Source of the DNA: Prochilodus magdalenae
Lineage: Eukaryota; Chordata; Actinopteri; Characiformes; Prochilodontidae
Length of the DNA stretch: 64,000 bases
Direction of reading: 5' to 3'
Assembly (NCBI GenBank): GCA_024036415.1
Contig: JAMWET010003116.1
Span: 1 to 64,000, forward strand
Part shown: positions 23,401-31,995 of the stretch, piece by piece
How positions within the stretch are numbered: the stretch's first letter is position 1
Layout: each line of letters opens with the position of its first letter
Program-made: the position numbers and the translations under genes
The notes under the pieces: generated by a model
The model's input: the letters and a program-made list of their open reading frames with translations, nothing else
What the model was told of the DNA's origin: nothing
Database searches by the model: none

Positions 23401-26400
23401 CGGAGTTACAGTAGTCAAACCTAGAAATGACAAGTGACTGGAACAGCACCTGGGTGACCTCCTGAGAGAGGAAATATGAAATATGAATAAATCACAGATA
23501 TTTTGAGAAGCATTTTGATGTCTATACTATTACAGAGATCTTAGAGCAAAACACATGTGGTTTAGAATTAGGCCTAATCAGCACAGGTGTCTGCTGTCTA
23601 ATGATCTGACTATACCCGCTTTAGGTTCGTGGGAGGACTGCTGTCATGCTACTATCAAACTGACGATGATGTGAAGCAAGACCCTGAGTTACAGAACTGG
23701 ATCAGTGACATATTTGAATATGGATTTCTGAAGAACGACAAGAGTGGTACGTCTTCTGTTGAGGAGGTCTTTCTGCGATTGATAGAACACACAGAATCTA
23801 GTCTTATTTTCTGAGTAGATTCTGTGTTCCCATGCAGTTTGCATTCAAATAAAATGAACAACAGAATTGTAATAATAAAATATATATATCAAGAAAAAAA
23901 ATACTTAATATTAGATTAGATTCGACTTGTGTTCATTGTGCAGATTATGGGTACAGAACCAATGAAATGCAGTTAGCATCTAACCACAAGAGCAATATAC
24001 AGCATTATTTACAGGCAAAGTGCAGGAAAGTAATCATGGCAAGTGATGCAATGGTTACAATATGTACAGTTATGGAGAGTGGAGCTGTAGACAATAGAGA
24101 TGTTGGTGTAAATATAATATACATATGTAGAGAGTGAGTGGGGAGAATACAATGTAGGTTGCATGTTCTGTGAGAACAGCAAATGTGCAAAGTAAAAACA
24201 CAGGACAGAAAATAATAGTACAGTAATAGACTGTGCAGTTATGAACAGTGCACAGAGGCATAAAGTACAGTTCAGTGCAGTGAGTCAAATGATGCAGTTA
24301 AAGTGGTGATGTGGAGTTTAGCAGCATCACAGCCTCAGGAAAGAAACGTCTTCCGAGTCTGCTGGTGCAGAGGCTCCTGTACCGCCTGTCAGATGGGAGG
24401 AGGGTAAAAAGTCTGTGGTATGTTATATGTGGCGCAAGATCCGGAATAATTTCCAACATAAAGAAGTTTCTCCTTGGATATTAAAGGAACTGAGAAACCA
24501 ACTAGAGAACTTACATGCCAATGAATCTGTCTATACTTTTCTCAGCATTATTTTTAAACTATTCTTTGCTGGTTTGTTCATTACTAGCTAGGCGAGATTG
24601 TTTGTGATTGCTTTGTGACCAGCAGTCTATGCACTGATCCTCAGAGTTAGGGTCAAATTGCAGCTGGAGTTTAATTGCCATGTATGGATTGGGTCAGAGT
24701 ATCACGTGTGCAGGGTTTATTACCAATTCACAATACAAGGTCGAAGTCAATAAACAAGCAAAGGGTCGATACACAGGCAAACATATGAGACATACATATA
24801 CGGAAATCCAAGATCACAGTCAAAAAGAAGGCCAAAAACCCAGAGATCACAATGACAAGATACTTTGCAAAGGCCTAGACAAAGCACACATCTTAAATAG
24901 ACCACAAGACAGGTGACACTAAGCAGTAATCAGGTGAGGTCGATCTGGGTTGCTGGCTGCCAAGTGGAGGTCACATGTTCACCCAGATTTACAAAACTGA
25001 TTAAACTAAATTTGTAGTTCATGAATATACAGATTAAGCTTCTTATCCTATTAATATTTGTCAAATATTTGTGTGTCAGGAATTCCCAGCTCTTTCAGCA
25101 CAGTGGAAGAGCTTGTCAAGTTCGTGACCATGGTGATCTTCACGGTGTCTGTTCAACACTCTGCGGTCAACAACGGCCAGGTTTTTGGTCAAATCCTGTT
25201 TCTCTCTCAGCCTGTTTTGTGTAAATGTGCACTATAAGCTAATCTGGGTTCTCTCTCTGCTGATTCAGTTTGATTTTGGAGGATGGATGCCCAACCTGCC
25301 AAGCACCCTCAGGCTCCCTCCACCCAAGAAGAAGGGAGAATCCACAGAGAAGACCATCTTTGAAACGCTTCCTGATGTTACCACCACCATTCATGGACTG
25401 GCTGTTCTGTTCCTGCTGAGCACACAATCTACTGACCATGTGAGTATAAATAAAGCTGAACCACAACACTGATGTAACTTATTGTAGCTTACTGACATGT
25501 CTACTTCTAGTGGGTCATGCGGTTCCAACCACAGGTCTAAACTAGTTCCAACTACACACCTTAACCACAGTGTTTGTGAACATTCTGTGGAACTATGGTT
25601 AACAATTGTTCGGACTATGTAAATTACCAACGTAGTTACCACAATAGTTCCATCTATGGTTTTGGGAAGCTCTTTCATCACAGCTGCATTGTTCCGACTA
25701 TATAAGCTGCTATGGTTTTGGAAAACGCACCCCAGGACAGGCCACCAGACAATTTTGCATCTGCAACTCACCTGACTGACCAGAAACCAGAGCACCTGGA
25801 GGAAGGAACCCATGCAGACACAGGGACCCCATGCAAACTACATACAAAATAGGACCACTGTTACCCAGCTGAAAAATCAAACCCAGGCTCTTCTTGCAGT
25901 AAAGCTACAGGGCTATCCACTAAGCCTGAGCAGCCTGATGAAGAGATAAAATGATTGCAAGTGACCAAAGTGAGAACAGACTGGTTTCTGGTTTTGGAAT
26001 ATCACATTCCACTGATGTTACATCTTAAATACTAGTCAAAACCTGGACCTGAATGAATTTGAGCTTTGCATCTGTGCAGTGAAACCCTGCAACCCATACC
26101 CGCCCCACTAGGGGGCAGTGAGCACACTTGCCCAGGGCAGTGGGCTGCCCTATCCACAGCGCCCGAGAAGCATTTGGATGACTTGGTCAAGCTGTTTGCT
26201 CAAGGGCACTCCAGTTGTTTCAGGATCAAACCAGCAGCCTTCTGCTCAAGAGGCAGGTTACCTAACCTCCAGCCCATGACCGCCCTGCGTTTAAAACGTA
26301 CTGTTTACTGTAAAGCACTGCTGCATATATGAAAACTGCCTAATAATAAATAAAGTAAATATTATTTACATCTAACAAAGTAAGGAGCTGTTGTTGGTGG

Positions 26401-26654
26401 GGGTGGTTCTCCCTTCTTCACGGTGCCCTCAGTAAAGAGAAAGTATAAATTTGATCTCTCTGTGTCTCCTGCAGTATCAGCTTGGGGATTATAAAGAGGA
26501 GCTGTTCGGAGATGATGAAGCCCGTCGAGTCATTTCAAAATTTCAAGAGAAGCTTCAAGAACTCGATGAAGACATTAAAATCCGGAACGCAAAACTCGAG
26601 CTGCCATACATTTACTTAAAGCCAATCAATGTGGATAACAGTGTTACTCGATAG
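14430..26654 (+). CDS. Animal arachidonate lipoxygenase family (ALOXE3/ALOX12B-like), 663 aa, C-terminal Arg
   Basis: Lipoxygenases add oxygen to polyunsaturated fatty acids using a non-haem iron; the ALOXE3 branch mainly isomerises hydroperoxides. Coding exons: 14430-14555, 15219-15429, 15632-15713, 16827-16949, 17041-17138, 17487-17656, 17732-17875, 19691-19894, 22665-22751, 22843-23015, 23625-23746, 25080-25180, 25269-25439, 26475-26654. All junctions are GT..AG, phases agree, and the sum is 1992 nt. The 82, 123, 204, 87, 122, 101 and 171 exon sizes are, as I recall them, those of vertebrate ALOX genes. PLAT domain about 1-112, catalytic domain after it. Iron ligands His359, His364 (FHLLQTH), His540 and Asn544 (QHSAVN) are present. 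The last residue, normally the ligand Ile, is Arg663 (ENSVTI-like end reads DNSVTR). Ala402 at the stereo-control (Coffa) site predicts S chemistry; Tyr416 fills a pocket position. The HTRYTFQIN and FDFGGWMPN motifs point to ALOXE3/12B. Symbol withheld because the paralogue is not settled. Confidence 0.93.
14640..14990. repeat. Dispersed repeat, copy 1 (lipoxygenase intron 1)
   Basis: Matches 15885-16270 in the same orientation (shared words: 'gactgatttgg...atggactg', 'cacatggaacgagacattcac', 'cccaatctatgga'). Its 5' half also matches the reverse complement of 37815-38035. A CG-poor palindrome GCATGCATCATGCATGC lies at its 3' end near 14982. Class not recognised. Confidence 0.6.
15885..16270. 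repeat. Dispersed repeat, copy 2 (lipoxygenase intron 3)
   Basis: Second copy of the family at 14640-14990, sharing CATGGAACGAGACATTCAC and the 3' end 'atttatagccc'. It keeps the middle part, 'gccttccctggcacaattctgag', that copy 1 has lost. Confidence 0.6.
16400..16610 (-). repeat. tRNA-derived SINE-like fragment
   Basis: Begins with 'catttagctgacactcctacaaagagcgacttac', the common fish dispersed-repeat wording. Read on the minus strand it contains a pol III B-box-like GGAGTTTGATTCCCGG. Truncated, with no clear target-site duplication. Confidence 0.5.
17172..17425 (-). mobile_element. Transposon relic related to the arms at 61-1181
   Basis: Lies in lipoxygenase intron 5. The core 'agctgcacccagacgaagg' matches the inverted arms near the window start. 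The minus strand has a 73-codon frame (17419-17198) with [17 protein letters not shown], which may be a helix-turn-helix piece of a transposase. The class is uncertain. Confidence 0.35.
19981..20967 (+). mobile_element. Tc1/mariner-type transposon, internally deleted
   Basis: Ends are inverted: TACACTATATTGCCAAAAGT at 19981 and its complement finishing at 20967, both at TA. The plus strand keeps pieces of a DDE transposase: the N-terminal 'caggagctcagtgaattcc' region near 20130, and a C-terminal part near 20640-20890 reading [20 protein letters not shown], then [10 protein letters not shown] and [10 protein letters not shown]. The SPDLNPIEHLWD motif with the final catalytic acidic residue is diagnostic of Tc1/mariner. 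At about 990 bp against 1.6 kb it has lost its middle, and a stretch 'ccttcctgttccaacatga' is duplicated in inverted order near 20500-20590. It sits in lipoxygenase intron 8. Confidence 0.9.
20970..21800 (-). mobile_element. Non-LTR retrotransposon 3' end
   Basis: On the minus strand 21740-21560 reads [20 protein letters not shown] and [18 protein letters not shown], the C-terminal end of a LINE reverse transcriptase. It is followed (21500-20970) by an untranslated tail with 'tttattgtcattatact', frequent in fish LINE ends. The 5' part is missing. Confidence 0.7.
21846..22260. mobile_element. Tc1-like transposon fragment (GTTTGCCCCTTCATGATTTC family)
   Basis: Starts with CAGTGGTGTGAAGGAGTGTT and matches the short element at 34498-34775 for about 170 bases. 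It then continues through 'catggcccagtgtgaaaaagtg' into internal sequence, and is truncated with no second terminus. Confidence 0.75.
22265..22600 (+). mobile_element. Possible LINE 3' relic
   Basis: The region around 22290-22340 spells a degraded LINE C-terminal 'HWLPI' motif in broken frames. Weak, with no other domain left. Confidence 0.3.
23250..23450 (-). mobile_element. L2/CR1-like LINE C-terminal fragment
   Basis: Minus-strand 23449-23261 reads [15 protein letters not shown] and [18 protein letters not shown], the conserved C-terminal region of L2-type reverse transcriptases. It lies in lipoxygenase intron 10. Confidence 0.8.
23930..24420 (-). mobile_element. LINE 3' fragment
   Basis: The segment from 24310 to 24410 (minus sense: [21 protein letters not shown], [12 protein letters not shown]) is the usual last stretch of another fish LINE open frame. 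It is followed by an AC/GT-rich tail down to about 23930. Its position is lipoxygenase intron 11. Confidence 0.55.
26065..26290 (-). repeat. tRNA-derived SINE-like repeat
   Basis: Contains the fish repeat wording 'gggggcagtgagcacacttg' and 'gctcaagggcac'. On the minus strand it has GGTTTGATCC, close to the pol III B box, and the end 'cggtcatgggctggaggtta' resembles a tRNA-like head. It lies in lipoxygenase intron 13. Confidence 0.6.
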
Positions 26655-27021
26655 ACTGATCAGAGGAGGGCAGTAATGAGTTAACCCTTCCACATACTTC
26701 ATTGGATATTTAGTCAATAATATATTTTTATTACATTTTATATTACAATTAATATGTTTTTGATCTACTTTATTGACAGTTCTGTAATTTCTGCCTTTCT
26801 TTCTTGAATTAGATCCTAGGGATGAAAAAGAACAATAGAAGAAAATGAGTGAATATGGGGAAAGAAAAGATGACAATACAATCAGATAAAAGGTGGTTGG
26901 CACTTATGTCTTCATTGTTTTTCCCAAAATGTAGAAGCTGTTATATTTAATATAAGCCTTATGGGGTTTTTTTTGCAACAATTGAGACAGAACCTGTCCC
27001 AGTGGATTCTACTACATGTAA

Positions 27022-27027
27022 AATAAA
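27022..27027 (+). terminator. Poly(A) signal of the lipoxygenase gene
   Basis: AATAAA, with overlapping AAATAAAATAAA, 370 bases after the stop codon. No earlier canonical signal was noticed. Confidence 0.5.
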
Positions 27028-27239
27028 ATAAATGTTTTTACGCAGTTACCTCAACCAGTTTGCCAGATACCAGACACTCTGTATCCTTTGTAATTATCTG
27101 GAATTCTCCATACGTTGGTACTTAAACATGGCTTTCAGATACATCACGGTTTAAAAAAAAGAAGCATTTATTTTAAAAATACTACCCAATATTTTACTCT
27201 TTGCACTGAATTTATTTATTCAGTATTTAATTTGTTCTC

Positions 27240-27400
27240 TGATTTTCTACACAGAAGGTATATGACTTTGTTTGGGGTGAAAAATACCCAGATGCGGTTC
27301 CACACATTCGTTTCCATACTGTGATCTGGTCCTAGAAAGAAACTAGCTGTATTCCTATTTTTGGTGAGCTCATGAATATTTAAATGAGCTCCACCCCCAT
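27240..27400 (+). repeat. Dispersed repeat, inverted partner of 63590-63760
   Basis: Shares TTTGGGGTGAAAAAT, 'tgtgatctggtcc' and TTGGTGAGCTCATGAAT with the reverse complement of 63590-63760. Family not recognised. Confidence 0.65.
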
Positions 27401-27559
27401 ACTATTTAGTTAGCTATTCTAGTTAGCTTTGAGCTAATGCTAGAAGCTAACATTATCTGTACTAGCTACTGGCTTTCTATCTGGCCATCAAGACAGTAGA
27501 TTAAAGTTGATCCTCACTATGGAACTCTCAGTTTAAGATGATCTGCTTAAACCAGCAAA

Positions 27560-28035
27560 GGAGTGTCCAGGAGGTGTGCAGCACAAATAAAGTAATAGCA
27601 ACACAAATAATCTTCTTCTGCCTCATCTGTAACCTTCTCCTCAAGTCATCACATATTTGGCGATGAGGATGGGATGGAGGTAGTCTACCCGAAATCCCTA
27701 GAACAGTTCTTGTGTAAAAAAAAAAAAAAAAAGGATTGATATATATTTTGTTTGTGTTGTGGAATAGTCAAGTTACTGACTGTGTTATAGTGATAGCCTG
27801 GACAAATAACTGTGAAGGAATACTGACATGATGCAGTTGCATAAATCGTCCAGTAAGTGGTGCTAGAGTGTTTCTAGCATAATTGCCCTCCGAGTTAGTG
27901 TAAAAGAAGCCGAGACTCGGTACAGAGATGGAAGCTGTTGGTGTAGGAGTGTCCAGGAGGTGTGCAGCACAAATAAAGTAATAGCAACACAAATAATCTC
28001 TCTCTGCCTCATCTGTAACCTCCCCTCAAGTTACA
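27560..28035 (+). mobile_element. LTR retrotransposon remnant (two partial LTRs)
   Basis: An ~80-bp stretch beginning 'ggagtgtccaggaggtgtgc' occurs at 27560-27645 and again at 27948-28025, each with AATAAA (cacaaataaagtaat). The second copy belongs to a block that runs from a TGTTGTGG start (about 27751) to an end in ACA (about 28034), like a ~284-bp LTR. After the first copy comes TTTGGCGATGAGGATGGG, resembling sequence next to the 5' LTR of Gypsy-type elements. I infer a 5' LTR end and primer-binding region, a deleted body, then a 3' LTR. Confidence 0.5.
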
Positions 28036-31000
28036 GTCTTAGTGTCTAAAAGCAAAGAAAGAAGACAGAGATATATTAATGCTCAAAAAGGAATGCTTAG
28101 CTTATTATCTGCAATGAAATAGTGCTTAACTCATTCTCACACACACCCCAAAAATAGTAATAATAATAATAATAATAAACGTACACACAAACAAACAAAG
28201 CTTATAAAAAGCCAATGCAGCGTAAAAGAAAAATAAATTACCCTTTGCCAATATATATATAAATATAAAATTAAATATGGGAAAAACAGTGGCTGATGCC
28301 GCCACAGGACGATCTGTAACACACAACAGACAAAATCACATTATTTGCATTACCGGAGGATAGATGAAAAAGGGATGGTGCGCATGCACACCTCTTTACC
28401 TGCATGTACTTTTATAGCAAGGACTTGTGCAGACTTCTGTAGCCAAGGCTATACAATACCCAAATGGCTGTAACCAGGCTAGTCCTGGTGTCCTCTAACA
28501 GCTTCTGGCATACACGTTCCTTTCTAGTAGAACACAGTCACAACGCCGAGTAAACTAAACTGACACAGCTTGTCCATACATTCAGTTGCTACCAATTTTC
28601 CTCCCACCACAACTAAATCTAATCCCAAACATTCATGCTTTAAACACAATGCAGTCTGACTGTTGTTGAGAATGTTATACCTGTTATGATTGAATGACTG
28701 AATTTATAGTAAATTGTGACATAAATTGAGTTACTTCCATTCTGACTGGGTGCGAGGTCTCCACCCTTGAAGCCCAGTAAGTTGTTTTATATTCACTTTA
28801 TTTCACCATGCTCACTTTTAAGAGTTTCCTCCGCCTTTGTGTTAGAACTGCGGGTCAGCAACTTTTATCTACTAATCCAACATGCTATGCGGAATGGAGA
28901 AAGTACCTGTGACTTGAGCGCTTCACTGGAGCTTTGAACCGAGCCATGTCTGTGTGTGAGAATGTTCTGGTGTGGGTTTCTCCTGAGTGATGTTTTTCAG
29001 GCCCCCACCTATTAAATGGTTCCTGAGTCACTTCCAAATTATGTTGGTAGTTAATCTAACAAGGGATTCAGTGCAGCTTCGAAGTCCTGATCACTGGGAG
29101 AGCTTACTTGTCTGTATTTACATACCACAGAGAAAAAATAATTCTGATTGGATGATATTGTATTGGACAGTTCAGGATTTTAACCCTTTTATTTCTAACC
29201 TAAACAGTGAGGTAAAAATATGGGGACATTAAGTGTGACATAAATAGCCATATCTGGAGACAAATGTCCCTGCAGACCCACCAAAACAAATGACAATCTG
29301 AGGACCTATGCTTTTCACAGTCGCTTTCTTCTTTATTCAGCTCCACTGCGGGTTAAAAAGGGTCTAAACTCTTTCTTTTCAACAATCGCCTTGTTAGCAT
29401 GTTCAGGTCTGAGCCTCTGCTGAGCCGCCTGAAGTTCTGTCTGTCCAGCATGCAGCAGTTCTGAGTCCATCATACTACTCAGTTATCATTACAGCACTTT
29501 CCTTGGGGTGAAAAGGAGGAGAAGTCTTCAGGTGGCAGGTTAAAAGTCTGCAGGTGATGAGCTACAGTGAAGAAGCACACAGTTTGGTTCCCCCTCACTC
29601 GTTAACCTAGTTAGCCCAGTAGTCAAATACAAATGAGTCGTTTGTGAATCTCCTTGATTTAGACTGTGGGTTTTATAAGGAGTTTCTTGCAATGAATCCA
29701 CATCTTGTTCTGATGTCAGCTGGTTTTATGTGCTGCTCAGCTAAAGTGAATGTAGCTCACCATAGCTAAAGCAGCTATCCCCAACATTGGCCACTTTCAT
29801 GTGTTGTGTATTTCTGCTAACCTGCTGAGTTGTTGTAATTCAGCCTGTACAAAACCACATTTCACAATGGATATTTGATTTTCTGTTACGTATACAGAGG
29901 ACAAACTTAATCTCATTGTAAACCATAGTAATACCACTGAATTTGGTAGGAATGGGAAAAACAACATGGTTTCACATTTGGCTGGCACAAAACCACTTTG
30001 GACAGGCCAGGTGTAAAATGGGGAGGCTAGGACCCTGTTGGCCCAATCACAGCACCACCATACGGTCTGGGACAAAGCCTGAGACCAGACAGGAGGGAGA
30101 CTGTCCATTCTGAGTGGAGCTCCATAAACGGGCAGGAGGGGCAGTCTATTTCACTCTGAGCAGAAGAAGAGGACGAAAAGTAGTGTCTCTGCAGAGCACC
30201 AGTAGAACATGTCACTTGGAGAGCTGGTACGGGTGGAGACTAAGAGATGAGAAGGCTTGATCGTGGAGTGGAGTGATTGTGGGGGATTACTTTGTAAGCT
30301 TCAGAAACAGCTAAGAATTCCCATCTGGCTCCATCTGCTCCTTCATGTTTTGTGGACTCTTTCGGACACCCTATTCTTTTCTTCATCCTGCTCTACTCAC
30401 ACGTTCCTCCAGGTGTGAGGTTTCCAGGTAGCTCAATGCCAAATGCTCTTTGAATGGACCAGATCAGACTGGTGAGTACAAATAAGAATCAGTTTTATTT
30501 TAGGTTCCACTTTTCTTAGGTGCTCAGTACTTCTTCATACACACTCTTTAACCTAAAGGTTCCCACATTCTTGGTTTGTGTATCCAGGAGAGCCTTTTAC
30601 TGGTATACAACCCTTTAACAACACTGCTCCAAAGAACGCTTTACTCTTATAAACAGTTTCTAAACGTGTCCTGTGCACAATGACAGATCAAAACCCCTTT
30701 TGTTTTTTAAAGAACTTCTCAGTAAGAGAGCTGGGTGAAGTGTGAGGAACCCTTTGCAGAACATTGGCATAATGTGATGTTTCTGGGAAGGACTCTTAAA
30801 GTAGTATAGAATGTTTTAAATTTGTAATGTAAAACGTTTTTTCACACATCTGATTTTCAAGCATGGTTCTTTAGAGAACCAATAGTGGTTCTTTTCTCTA
30901 ACATCGTTCAAAGAACCCTTTTTTGTAGCTTTATTTTGAAGAGGGTATGAAGAAATTGTTCTGCTGAGAACATACAAAGATGGTAATCATGGAAAACACA

Positions 31001-31930
31001 GAAAATAAATAAACAGACAAACAAACAAATAAATTCAGGTATCAGGGGCTTTAAACTGTGAATAAGTGAAGTCTGAGTGTGCTGTTAGTGGAGGTACTCT
31101 TGAGCCCCATGTTGTCCTCATCTATATTTAGTCCAGACAATGGTCAGAGCAGCAGTGGTCCCGGATTAGAGCAGACCACTCTCGTATTTATAGATGTGGG
31201 GTAAAGGGAGCGGCATGCTGAGCTCTAGATAAACATCCTTGATATCTGATATGCTGATCCAGCATGAGATCCTCATGCAGTTTTACCACTGAAGACTTTA
31301 TCAGTATTCATAATAATGAAAACTGTACTTAAGGAAATCTAAAATCAACACGGCTCATTTTAGTCTTGTCATTTTATTTACTCGGTTTAATGTATCCAAT
31401 TTATTAATCCTTTAATATGTTTAATCACGCCTTCATAAGGGTTCATAAAGGTTACACTAGTTTCATTAATGCTTCATTAAGTTACATTAACCTCAATCAA
31501 TTTAAATCAGTATTTATTCAAGACATTTAGATAAATCAGTTTAGTCAATCATTAACAAAGTTCAAATCAATCCTTTATTATGTGCAATCCATCCATCATT
31601 ACATAAAACCTGATTAATCAACCTTTGGTTGTCAGTCAATATTTTTTGTGAAGTTAAATCAGGTTAATCCACACTTAATCAAGTTTAATCTGTTGGTCAA
31701 GCATTTATTAACTTAGAATTTAGCCAATCCTTAACAAGGATTAACCCTTAAACAAATCTTATATGTTTGATACATTCTTCATTACATTACATGTGTGTAT
31801 TCAATCCTTGATAAAGTTGAATCCTTTAAAAATGATTTAGGTTAAACCAGTTTATCTCACCCTTTACACCATATCTGGAGCAGAATTGCGGAAAAGTGGA
31901 CAGAGAATATTGTTTTCTCTTTGTTTTAGG
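28036..31930. other. Intergenic region upstream of the coiled-coil gene
   Basis: No supported protein exon. Seen: an ATT/AAT run at 28155-28180; a cluster of 'aagaacc/ggttctt' words at 30530-30920 as in fish dispersed repeats; a weakly periodic AATC-rich stretch at 31340-31860. A possible non-coding first exon of the downstream gene ends near 30471 at GACTG|GTGAGTAC, but nothing confirms it. Confidence 0.35.
31340..31860. repeat. Degenerate AT-rich tandem repeat
   Basis: Words such as 'ttaatcaat', 'tcattaa' and 'caatcctt' recur roughly every 30 bases over 500 bp. The copies are too decayed for a firm unit. Confidence 0.4.
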
Positions 31931-31995
31931 CTGAGCTTTCTCTTTGACGTACTACTTTACTGATCGGTCAGCCCCGGTCAGTTCCTTTGCTGATC

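Noticed and set aside
28987..29232. 81-codon plus-strand frame
   Set aside because: No domain, splice sites or repeat relationship could be seen; open by chance as far as the sequence shows.
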